Shown here in pieces: positions 1-7,360 of a DNA stretch of 17,500 nucleotides. Under the pieces are notes generated by a model. The model saw only the letters and a list, made by a program, of their open reading frames with translations, made no database searches and had not been told where the DNA came from. Source of the DNA: Chrysomallon squamiferum. Taxonomy: Eukaryota; Mollusca; Gastropoda; Neomphalida; Peltospiridae. Position 1 is the first letter of the stretch. Each line of letters begins with the position of its first letter. The stretch is taken from contig CM022677.1 in NCBI GenBank assembly GCA_012295275.1, positions 3,541,468 to 3,558,967 on the forward strand. Reading direction: 5' to 3'. A program made the translations under genes and the position numbers.

Positions 1-53
1 GTTCAATTCATGGCAAACAAGCAGTTCATAGTTACTTGCCATTTGGAGATAAT

Positions 54-140
54 TGCACACACACAGACACACATACAGACACACACACAGACACACACAC
101 ATACACATATGCAACATATGTACATACATATACAAACATT

Positions 141-171
<31 letters not shown>

Positions 172-185
172 TATATATACATACA
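54..185. repeat. (CA)n-rich microsatellite
   Basis: CA dinucleotides interrupted by CAGA and CATA steps, ending in a short TA run. The apparent open frames through it, on both strands, are products of the repeat. Confidence 0.95.
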
Positions 186-348
186 TTTAAACATTAAATA
201 CACACAAACAAGCATTAAATACATACACACATATATGTACACAAACAAGCATTAAATACATACAAACATTTAAATACATACACACATACATGTACACACA
301 CAAACATTTAAACACACAAGCATTTAAATACATACACACATACATGGT
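186..348. repeat. Imperfect minisatellite of ATTAAATACATAC / ACACAAACA blocks
   Basis: Repeated blocks of the type CATTTAAATACATACACACATA followed by TGTACACA and AACAAGCATT recur several times with indels. It probably grew out of the adjacent CA microsatellite. Confidence 0.8.
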
Positions 349-381
349 TATTAAGTGATATTATTTAAGTTGTTTTCACAG

Positions 382-571
382 CCATGTGGTGTCTTCATCT
401 AGAAAAAGAAAACTACAATGCCTTAAGTTCAAGTCTCATCAGCAGAATGATGAGGTTGAGATTGGACTTTGTCCTCCTGTTCCCAAATATTGTCTATGTG
501 TAGAGTTTAACCAGACAACCATCAGTAAACAGATTACATACATACCTACTGATGCATATAGAGTGTTGTAA
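382..571 (+). CDS. Possible 3'-terminal exon of an unidentified gene
   Basis: A pyrimidine-rich tract ending in TTTTCACAG (to 381) is a good splice acceptor. From there one frame (one base, then codons from 383) runs to TAA at 569-571, giving about 62 residues starting HVVSSSRKRK and ending IPTDAYRVL. The peptide is non-repetitive, with a basic RKRK cluster and three Cys residues, unlike the simple-sequence frames around it. There is no upstream ATG in this stretch, so if real it is the last exon of a gene starting outside the window. ATTAAA, a variant poly(A) signal, lies at 577-582, only six bases past the stop. I do not recognise the family. A chance open frame is a real alternative. Confidence 0.35.
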
Positions 572-576
572 AAAAA

Positions 577-582
577 ATTAAA
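577..582 (+). promoter_or_regulatory. Variant poly(A) signal ATTAAA after the 382-571 exon
   Basis: ATTAAA directly follows the stop codon and an A-run. In such AT-rich DNA it is weak evidence by itself and only mildly supports the preceding frame as a transcript end. Confidence 0.25.
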
Positions 583-637
583 TGTCGTTTCTGAGATATG
601 TGTTAAAATTCAATGTACTTGCCATTTGATGTATCAG

Positions 638-840
638 TTTGTGAATGTGTTTTTGTACTGATTTATGAATGTGTTTTTGTACTGGTTTATGAATGTGTTT
701 TTGTACTGGTTTGTGAATGTTTTTGTACTGGTTTGTGAATGTGTGTTTGTACTGGTTTGTGAATATTTTTGTACTGGTTTATGAATGTTTTTGTACTGGT
801 TTGTGAATGTTTTTGTACTGGTTTGTGAATGTGTGTTTGA
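638..840. repeat. 22/24-bp minisatellite, about 8 copies
   Basis: The core GTACTGGTTTGTGAATGT recurs, with GTACTG at 655, 679, 703, 725, 749, 771, 793 and 815. Spacing is 24 or 22 bp, depending on an extra GT. The translated Thr/Asn/Gln/Lys repeat on the minus strand is not credible coding sequence. Confidence 0.95.
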
Positions 841-864
841 GACTTTTTTATACAAGTAATGATT

Positions 865-1140
865 AGATACAGCTGTTATTGAAGTAAGATGAGATACAGC
901 TGTTATTGAAGTAAGGTGAGATACAGCTGTTATTGAAATAAGATGAGATACAGCTGTTATTGAAGTAAGATGAGATACAGCTGTTATTGAAGTAAGGTGA
1001 GATACAGCTGTTATTGAAGGAAGGTGATATACAGCTGTTATTGAAGTAAGATGAGATACAGCTGTTACTGTAGTAAGGTGAAATACAGCTGTTACTGAAG
1101 TAAGATGAAATACAGCTGTTACTGAAGTAAAGAGGTGAAA
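865..1140. repeat. 27-bp tandem repeat, 10 copies
   Basis: The unit AGATACAGCTGTTATTGAAG plus TAAGATG repeats every 27 bp (starts 865, 892, 919 and so on). All ten units keep the palindrome CAGCTG. Late units carry TTACTG in place of TTATTG, and the array decays after about 1120. Confidence 0.95.
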
Positions 1141-1540
1141 TAGCTGATAAAGTGAATATGAAGATGCAGGAAACTGATCATGAACAAAATTTACATTTCA
1201 GCAGATTTGTTGACTCTTGCTTAACATATATAATTAAAAACAGAAAACAAGGCAATTTCAAATATTTATTGGAACAACAAAACAAATCTAAACTACTTAA
1301 ACATTTTTCACTAAAATAGTAATTTAAATTATTTCAAAACATTAATTTTAAGTGATTATGAATTTCCAAATATAAAATGTTTCGAAATTTCTGATCTGAT
1401 TCCTTTGAGATCAACAATAAATTACAAAAATAATTTCAGTGATTTTAATGAAAATGTCACAGAAACTGATTAGAATTATAAATCATTTATCAGTGACATC
1501 AGACAATGAAAGCCCCGAGTGTTGTAGTTCACATCATACC
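1141..1540. other. AT-rich intergenic stretch
   Basis: I see no gene, RNA or structured repeat here. It is AT-rich with frequent A and T runs and no sustained non-repetitive reading frame. Confidence 0.6.
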
Positions 1541-1790
1541 ATGACATATGGTAAAGATGTATACAATAAAAACATTTAAAAAACACTAAACTTAAAATAT
1601 CAAACAATACCAAGACATATGGTAAAGATGTATACAATAAAAACATTTAAAAAACACTAAACTTAAAATATCAAACAATACCAAGACTTCTGGTAAAGAT
1701 GTATACAATAAAAACATTTAAAAAACACTAAACTTAAAATATCAAACAATACCAAGACTTCTGGTAAAGATGTATACAATAGCACTGTAT
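1541..1790. repeat. 71-bp tandem repeat, about 3.5 copies
   Basis: GGTAAAGATGTATACAATAA recurs at 1550, 1621, 1692 and 1763, an exact 71-bp period with near-identical units. The fourth unit breaks off after GTATACAATA. The ATACCAAGA..TTCTGGTAAAGAT part of the unit also occurs once near 15695. Confidence 0.95.
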
Positions 1791-2115
1791 TAACAAAACA
1801 TAAAATAAAAAGTAAACAACAGATCACTCATGGAAAGAAATAACTAAATACCTGCATGTGTTTGAAAGACAAAATTAAATCAAACATCCTTATTAAATAT
1901 TTGTGTGGAGTTTTTCAGAGGTTTTTTTTTTTTTTTTAATTTTCATTCACACAAATCTGGTAAAATCCAGTATGAATAATTAGGCTTAACAAAAATACTT
2001 TTACTTGATTTTACATGATGCACTTGAGATAATCAGAAAAGTTGTTTTTTACAAGTGGAAAACTTTGTTAGTTCAGTAAGAGCCAGGCTTTCAAACACAG
2101 CACTGAATAAAAAAC
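1791..2115. other. AT-rich stretch with a T16 run
   Basis: There is no supported gene. It contains a long T run at about 1922-1938 and dispersed A-rich sequence. Parts around 1855-1885 weakly resemble 15785-15815, consistent with an old dispersed repeat. Confidence 0.5.
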
Positions 2116-2119
2116 ATCA

Positions 2120-2400
2120 AATCAAAAAACAGACATACATCCATTTATGTCATATTCCAATATCCATCTGTGTCGCATATCAATGTAACTAAGCACTATA
2201 AATATATAAATACTATATCTATGTTAAATTCCAATGTAAAAACAGACATACATACATCTGTGTCACATACCAATGTAACTAAGCACTATAAATAAATAAA
2301 TACTATATCTATGTTAAATTCCAATGTAAAAACAGACATACATATCTGTGCACTATAAATAAATAAATACTATACCAAAGTAAAACAAACATATCTATAT
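2120..2400. repeat. Imperfect about 90-112-bp tandem repeat, 3 copies
   Basis: AAACAGACATACAT recurs near 2126, 2238 and 2328. It is followed each time by versions of CTGTGTC..ATATCAATGTAACTAAGCACTATAAATA and CTATATCTATGTTAAATTCC. The last copy carries an internal deletion. A second diverged pair starting ACATATCTATATCCT lies at about 2390 and 2488. Confidence 0.8.
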
Positions 2401-3067
2401 CCTAACAAAGGTGAAACTATTCTAAGACAATCAAAAACAGAAATGGAAAACAATAAAAAATGTTTTGTTTGAAACAACATTTTAGATACATATCTATATC
2501 CTCCCAAAGATGAGAATTATTTTGAGAAAACCAAAATTAGAAAAATACCTTTTTGGGGGGTGAATCAAAGTTTACAAAAGCACAGAAAAGTCAGTCATCT
2601 GTGTTTGTACTGATAGTGAGGACAACAACAACAACAACCACAACAGCAATAATAGTAATAATAATTACACTAACAATATCAGTAATTGTAATAAGTACAC
2701 AGTTTCAGTTTTCAAATTAAACATTTTCTTCAAAAAGTTGCTGAATTCTCCAGACTGAATGAAAGTTAGTCGTGGGTCGACACAGAAGTGGGTTTGTAGA
2801 ACTCAGCTGTGATTTACTGTTCATTTTCAAAACAAAATTTTCAAAAGTTATTTATTTGAATGATTATTTTTATTTATGTTATACATGAAAGTTGTGAAAA
2901 TTAGTAAAGCTTATATGAACTATAATGACACCCAATAAATTTTTTTTTTTTCAAATACAAGATCTAAATTAAAAATTAGAAAAATGAAAACTATTCATAC
3001 TTTTTCAGGATTAACAAAGAGGAATCAATGATTACATTTCACATGGAAAACATTCTCTACTGCATCG
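2401..3067. other. AT-rich stretch with a CAA/AAT microsatellite
   Basis: A (CAA)n and AATAAT tract lies at about 2621-2665. On the minus strand, an AG at about 2801 opens a 29-codon frame ending in TAA near 2717 (it contains CRPTTNFHSVWRIQQLFEEN). It is too short and too isolated to call. A T run lies at 2940-2951. Nothing else is supported. Confidence 0.45.
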
Positions 3068-3545
3068 TTATTGAAGGCAATACATAAACCCCAGAAACAA
3101 ACATACAGCAGAATGTCTTACTATCTGCAATACTCTCACTGCTGTAATACATAAACCCCAGAAACAAACATACAGCAGAATGTCTTACTATCTGCAATAC
3201 TCTCACTGCTGTAATACATAAACCCCAGAAACAAACATACAGCAGAATGTCTTACTATCTGCAATACTCTCACTGCTGTAATACATAAACCCCAGAAACA
3301 AACATACAGCAGAATGTCTTACTATCTGCAATACTCTGTGTAATACATAAACCCCAGAAACAAACATACAGCAGAATGTCTTACTATCTGCAATACTCTC
3401 ACTGCTGTAATACATAAACCCCAGAAACAAACATACAGCAGAATGTCTTACTATCTGCAATACTCTGTGTAATACATAAACCCCAGAAACAAACATACAG
3501 CAGAATGTCTTACTATCTGCAATACTCTCACTGCTGTAATACATA
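3068..3545. repeat. 67/62-bp minisatellite, about 7 copies
   Basis: TACATAAACCCCAGAAACAA recurs at 3081, 3148, 3215, 3282, 3344, 3411 and 3473, with a final TACATAA at 3540. Spacings are 67, 67, 67, 62, 67, 62, 67. The short form lacks CACTGC. Copies are nearly identical, so expansion was recent. The 145-residue minus-strand frame through it is a by-product: 67+62 equals 43 codons. Confidence 0.95.
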
Positions 3546-3604
3546 ACTGTCAAAATACACTTCCCAAAGAATTCCATGCATAAACCTTCCAAAACAATCC
3601 AAAC

Positions 3605-3634
3605 AGGTAAACATACATACATACATACATATGT

Positions 3635-3672
<38 letters not shown>
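3605..3672. repeat. (CATA)n(TA)n microsatellite
   Basis: CATA steps followed by an uninterrupted TA run of roughly 30 bases. Confidence 0.95.
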
Positions 3673-3675
<3 letters not shown>

Positions 3676-4134
3676 CATTAAAGAAGAAAGAACATATTTG
3701 AAATAATTAATTAATGAGTTCTAAAAAAGACCATAATTTTTTTTTTTTCATATGTTTTTGCTTTGTTATTTTAAAAACAAGTTCTCATTATTTAATTAAC
3801 ATCAGTGGTTTTCTTTTAAAAAAAAGAAGAAAATAATAATATTAATTTTATTGTGAACATTTTTCATTTAATCTGCTAACATTACATTTAACTTTTCTTT
3901 CCAGTGATCTGTATTTTCTGACATTACTATTTTTTAAAGCATTACTAATGAATGAATGTTAATGAAAATAAAACAGAATAATAATTTTAATAATGAAAGT
4001 CCACAGTGTTCTACTACTTGTCTTATAGCAAGTAAACTGGCTAATGTACTACTTGTTTGCCAAAAGGGAGGTAACCAGCTATCTGAACCAACCTGCCTAA
4101 AAGCAGGGTTACCTGTACCTGACTGATTAGCATG
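3673..4134. other. Region 3' of the Mo25 gene
   Basis: This AT-rich sequence would carry the 3' UTR of the minus-strand Mo25 copy. TTTATT at 3847-3852 reads AATAAA on the minus strand, about 285 bases after the stop. A T run at about 3737-3748 reads as poly(A) on the minus strand about 390 bases after the stop and could be a retrocopy tail, but the signal-to-tail spacing is longer than usual. No flanking target duplication was found by eye. Confidence 0.4.
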
Positions 4135-5136
4135 TTAACAATCCTCAGCAGCTTTTAGTTCTTTTATCAGTTTTATTAGGTAAGCTTTTTCATCATCAAA
4201 CTGTTCACCATATGAGTGGTTGGTACAAAACTTATTTAGAAAGTCCACAAGTTTTTCTTTGTTTCGTAGAAGTATGTTCAAAAGAGGCTTTGGTTTGCTA
4301 GGATTGGCTACAAACACCTTAAAGACGTGGAAGGCTTCAAACTGAATATTTCGACTTTCCTCTCTCAGCATGTTCATCACTAGTTTCAGGTTTTCCGGGT
4401 TGCTGGTGTACCGAGTCATGAAGTTGTGGCAGTCAAGCAGCAACTCTCCCAGCAGCTTCAGAGCCTGTCTTCTGCTGACGTAATTGGCTGAGTTTAATAA
4501 GGCCTGATAATGACCAAACACTCTGTCATAATTACTCTCTAGAAATTCAGCAGATAACTTCTTGTGCTTTGTCAACAGTTCCTTGAAAGTTGAGAACGCA
4601 TCTGCTGCAATGTCGAACGTGGAAGCTTCAACATAAGAAAAGAAGTTGTAGAAGTCGTCAGAATAAAGCATAATCTTAGCCAGGGCTTCATAACGACAAC
4701 ACTCTCGCAACATCATTCCACAGTTCAGCGCTATTTCTCGAGTTTCATAACTTTTCATGAGTAGGAAGAGAAGTTTTCGTTTCACACTGATGTACTCGAC
4801 AGCGGGTGAACGGCTTCCTGTCTGTCGACGCAGCAAGTTGTGGAAAATGACGACCACGTCTTTTCTTCCCTCAAAATCGATCTTGTTGAGGTTGACAATG
4901 AACAAGATGAGAAGGTTGCTCTGGAACATTTCATGAGATAGCTGAACTATACGTTCTGGCTTTGGTTCCTTGTCAGCTGTTCCACACAGCATCATCTTAA
5001 CAGCCTGAAGCGTTTCACTAACCTTTTTCACATCTGTCTCACTTCTGTCTCCGACTGATTCAAGCCTGCCAATCGCCTCCTTGCACTCCCTGACAAGCAC
5101 GTGCGGTTTCTTCTGCGACTTTCCAAACAACGGCAT
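4135..5136 (-). CDS. CAB39: Mo25/CAB39-family scaffold protein, intronless copy
   Basis: This 333-residue protein is close to the family's usual length (human CAB39 is 341). It runs unbroken from ATG at 5136 to TAA at 4135-4137. A GTG one codon upstream is in frame, but ATG matches the family start MPLFGKS. The whole helical-repeat Mo25 fold is recognisable: IDFEGRKDVVVIFHNLLRRQ at 86-105, EIALNCGMMLREC at 134-146, STFDIAADAF at 172-181, SRRQALKLLGELLLD at 221-235 and RNIQFEAFHVFKVFVANP at 262-279. Family members bind STRAD and STE20-type kinases and activate LKB1 in the cytoplasm. Contact residues that I recall as human Y223, R227, K231, F243 and M260 are kept (Y219, R223, K227, F239, M254). 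Human R240 is Cys236 here, and two residues after F239 (human T244-I245) are missing. The absence of introns suggests a retrocopy; the intact frame suggests function. GC content is well above the flanks. Confidence 0.93.
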   Translation of the reverse strand: MPLFGKSQKKPHVLVRECKEAIGRLESVGDRSETDVKKVSETLQAVKMMLCGTADKEPKPERIVQLSHEMFQSNLLILFIVNLNKIDFEGRKDVVVIFHNLLRRQTGSRSPAVEYISVKRKLLFLLMKSYETREIALNCGMMLRECCRYEALAKIMLYSDDFYNFFSYVEASTFDIAADAFSTFKELLTKHKKLSAEFLESNYDRVFGHYQALLNSANYVSRRQALKLLGELLLDCHNFMTRYTSNPENLKLVMNMLREESRNIQFEAFHVFKVFVANPSKPKPLLNILLRNKEKLVDFLNKFCTNHSYGEQFDDEKAYLIKLIKELKAAEDC

Positions 5137-5144
5137 CACCGCAT
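5136..5144 (-). promoter_or_regulatory. Two-codon upstream ORF overlapping the Mo25 start
   Basis: On the minus strand ATG CGG TGA runs from 5144, and the A of its TGA is the A of the Mo25 ATG (TGATG). The upstream ATG context is weak (C at -3), while the main ATG has G at -3. If it lies in the mRNA, leaky scanning or termination-reinitiation would govern Mo25 output. Confidence 0.55.
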
Positions 5145-5172
5145 CGGAAAATTAGCGCCGGAAATCGTTTCA
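5145..5172 (-). promoter_or_regulatory. ETS-like CGGAAAT motifs upstream of Mo25
   Basis: Plus-strand CGGAAATT (about 5145) and CCGGAAATC (about 5158) flank GCGC just upstream of the Mo25 start, in a short CpG-containing pocket. GGAA cores with CCGG are typical of ETS-factor sites in TATA-less animal promoters. A third GCGGAAAT lies near 5485. Binding is inferred from motif only. Confidence 0.35.
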
Positions 5173-6120
5173 GTTACTTGATCAAAAATCAGACAATATA
5201 AACTTGTTCCAACTTATTATATTACATTTTTCTTCTACAATTTTTAAAATACCAGTGTATCGAATGTTCTCAAAACATTACAAATGTTACGAATTGCGGT
5301 TGTCGTTATTCTAAGAACTTCGCTTATTTCAACTATTTTCTCACTTTATTTAATATATACAAGCATATATTTCATTTACTCAGAATTTAATTTAAAAAAA
5401 AAAAAAAAAAAATATTCCTTATTTGTCACTATAATCGTAGCCAAATTAAATATTACGACAGTTGTATTTAAATTCGCGACTATGGCGGAAATAGCTGATG
5501 ACATAATTATCATTTTATATTTAATTAAAATTTGTTGTGTCTTAATGTTTCATCTCTCGCTCTGTTTCTCTCACAGAAAAATACAAACACTGATCAAGCA
5601 CCAAAGAAATTTTTTTTATTTTATTTTATTTCATTATTTTCCTTTAACATGTATTATTATTGTTGTTGTTGTTATAACGATGATGTTATTACAAATATTT
5701 TATTTTGTTTTATTTATTTATTTATTTTATTGTTTGATTTGTTTGTTTGTTTGTTATTATCACTGTACAGGTTGTGTTGTGCGAACACGACTATTTTGCA
5801 ATAAATGAATAGAGTAATGAATAAATATGAGCTACTTGTTTGAATTACGTGAGTGTGCGTGTATGTGTGTGCGAGCTTGGTGGAATGTATGTATGTATGT
5901 ATGTAATTATGCAAGCATGTACGTAAGTGGATTTACAGTTGCTCCCTGTACAACAGCCACCCATTTTTTCTTCCAATAATGACATATATGCATGTATAAG
6001 GAAACATTTTTAATACTTCAAAAATAATAAACCAGAAATAAAATAAAATTCATAGCTCTCTACTAAAGCTTTGTATAGCAACAGTTCATTCAGAAGTACA
6101 GGTTCAACTGTAACCATGTA
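5173..6120. other. AT-rich intergenic region with simple repeats
   Basis: It contains an A run at about 5394-5411, T-rich and (TTTA)/(TTTG) tracts at 5600-5755, and (TGTA)n at about 5886-5904. The 174-residue plus-strand frame starting at 5287 is mostly Phe/Ile/Tyr/Lys from these tracts and is not credible. No gene is seen. Confidence 0.6.
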
Positions 6121-6143
6121 TACCTAGGCACGTCTTACAAGAG

Positions 6144-6149
6144 TTTATT
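6144..6149 (-). promoter_or_regulatory. Poly(A) signal AATAAA after the MULE remnant
   Basis: Plus-strand TTTATT reads AATAAA on the minus strand, 57 bases past the TGA of the transposase fragment and in the right orientation. It may be the original 3' signal of the transposase gene. Confidence 0.45.
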
Positions 6150-6205
6150 GAAACACTTTGATGTCGTGTTGTGGTCCACTCAAATAGTCCAGGACTTGTC
6201 GGTTT

Positions 6206-6520
6206 TCACGCTGTCTGACAATACTGGCAATAGATGAAGTTGTCCTCAAAGTGCTCCAGTATCTGATAGTGCTTCAAAAGCTGCCTTACTTCGTCCACTA
6301 GAACGAATGCAATTGCAGATATCTGACTGATCAGTAAATCAAACTCTTCATCAGTATTGTAACGAACTGCCAGACTAATGAGTTGAATTTGGCGCCAGAT
6401 GCATTGCCTCAAATGAAAGAAGCATCCAGTCACAGCACAGTTTAGCTGTACAGACGTGTTGTCTTCTTCCTTCACACTCGTAAGAAATCTATCCACCTCT
6501 GAGTTCCTTCTGTCGGACAT
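6206..6520 (-). pseudogene. MULE-type transposase fragment (C-terminal part of the MULE domain)
   Basis: A 104-codon frame from ATG at 6520 to TGA at 6206-6208; the frame is open back to 6574. Its centre reads TGCFFHLRQCIWRQIQ, then LAVRY, DEEFDLL and AIAFVLVDEV, ending LEHFEDNFI. This is the recognisable course of the MULE domain in FLYWCH/MULE proteins of animals: GCFFHL.QC.WR.IQ, a Y..D..F segment, ALAFVP.DDV, and the Y/HFED.YI box. A complete MULE transposase is several hundred residues. The catalytic region and the C-terminal zinc region are absent, so this is a fragment. Residues 1-28 of this frame do not match the family and probably mark the deletion junction or frame change. Codons are well balanced, so decay may be fairly recent. 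Confidence 0.75.
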
Positions 6521-6578
6521 ACACAGAGTTTTCGAAGGCAAGTTTTGGATGACCACACTCTGAATGAGTGAACTTCAT
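6489..6578 (-). pseudogene. FLYWCH-like N-terminal fragment of the same transposase
   Basis: A 29-codon frame from ATG at 6578 to TAG at 6489-6491 reads MKFTHSECGHPKLAFENSVY and then VRQKELRGG. The pattern G.P.L..E...YVR.KE..GG is how FLYWCH zinc fingers begin; the WRC..C..R half that should follow is missing. It overlaps the MULE-domain frame in another phase, just upstream in the same orientation. I read the pair as one FLYWCH/MULE gene collapsed by an internal deletion. This fragment is short, so the call leans on its neighbour. Confidence 0.5.
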
Positions 6579-6674
6579 CTTATAGAATATAACATGTTTG
6601 CTACATACTGTTTCATTGATTTCAGTTACAGCTCACCTGCCAAATCAAAGAAACCTTACGACTTAATTAGCCTG

Positions 6675-6720
6675 AATTAGTAATTAGCTGACTCTAGTTA
6701 GCTTTGACTAATTTATTGGA

Positions 6721-6773
<53 letters not shown>
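6675..6773. repeat. Copy 1 of a 46-bp + (AAT)n cassette
   Basis: The segment begins AATTAGTAATTAGCTGACTC, continues through TTTGACTAATTTATTGG, and runs into about 50 bases of AATAAT. The non-repeat part is identical to 7042-7088, 367 bp downstream. Confidence 0.9.
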
Positions 6774-6776
<3 letters not shown>

Positions 6777-7041
6777 AATTAATTACAATTTCAATAGCCA
6801 TTATACTGAAGAGAAATCTGATATATTTATTTTTATATTCTATTACAAATTATTTTCTTCACTTTTATTTGTTTCTTTATTTCTTTTATTATTATTATTA
6901 TTATTATTATAAATTTGTCATCTGTTAATTGGCAACATCGGTTATAAAAAAAGTTAAATTAGAAATACAGAGTCAATTCCATATATTAATGAGTAGTAGT
7001 TTATATTGTTAATTCTTATAGAAATGTCTTCACTCAAATTT
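6774..7041. other. AT-rich spacer between the two cassettes
   Basis: It includes an (ATT)n tract at about 6886-6911, inverted relative to the (AAT)n of copy 1. No coding signal is seen. Confidence 0.5.
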
Positions 7042-7087
7042 AATTAGTAATTAGCTGACTCTAGTTAGCTTTGACTAATTTATTGGA

Positions 7088-7147
<60 letters not shown>

Positions 7148-7160
7148 AATAAATAAATAA
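7042..7160. repeat. Copy 2 of the 46-bp + (AAT)n cassette, with (AAAT)n
   Basis: The same 46-bp lead as copy 1 in the same orientation, followed by an (AAT)n tract of similar length to about 7139 and then (AAAT)n to about 7160. Sequence after the tract differs from copy 1. Confidence 0.9.
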
Positions 7161-7360
7161 ACAAAGGACATGCACGCGGGTTTATCGTCGACCGAAGCGT
7201 GGGACCACTGGAAGGATCAACTCGACGTCATTTCCTTTTCTCTCGTTCGCCGAGACGAGCCGAGCCCATCCGAGCACAGCCGAAATCGGTTTTCATGGCA
7301 GCGCTCAGACGACAGTTTGAAAACTGGGTCACCGTGCTTGCTACCGATGTCAATTTTATT
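7161..7360. promoter_or_regulatory. Isolated CpG-rich island, candidate promoter or first exon
   Basis: About 170 bases here carry some 20 CpG dinucleotides, against very few in the surrounding AT-rich DNA. It includes CGACGTCA (7223-7230), one base from a full CRE. On the plus strand ATG at 7295 opens 33 codons (MAALRRQFENWVTVLATDV onward) ending TAG at 7394-7396. That could be the start of a coding exon, but no clear donor and no known family is apparent. It could be a promoter for either strand, including a distal start for the EGFR-like gene at 8587, or part of an inserted element. Confidence 0.4.

Noticed and set aside
865-1140. Possible CRISPR-like array of regularly spaced repeats
   Set aside because: Units are contiguous 27-bp tandem copies without unique spacers, and the genome is clearly eukaryotic.
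3203-3640. 145-residue minus-strand open frame with repeated YYSSESIADSKTFCCMFVSG blocks
   Set aside because: It lies entirely in the 67/62-bp minisatellite and the same peptide is read in shifting frames across units; there is no promoter, splice or family support.
5287-5808. Plus-strand frame of about 174 residues, with ATGGCGGAAATAGC inside it at 5482
   Set aside because: The residues are dominated by Phe/Ile/Tyr/Lys from T and A tracts, with no recognisable domain. The inner ATGGCGG is a promoter-like motif but opens the same low-complexity frame.
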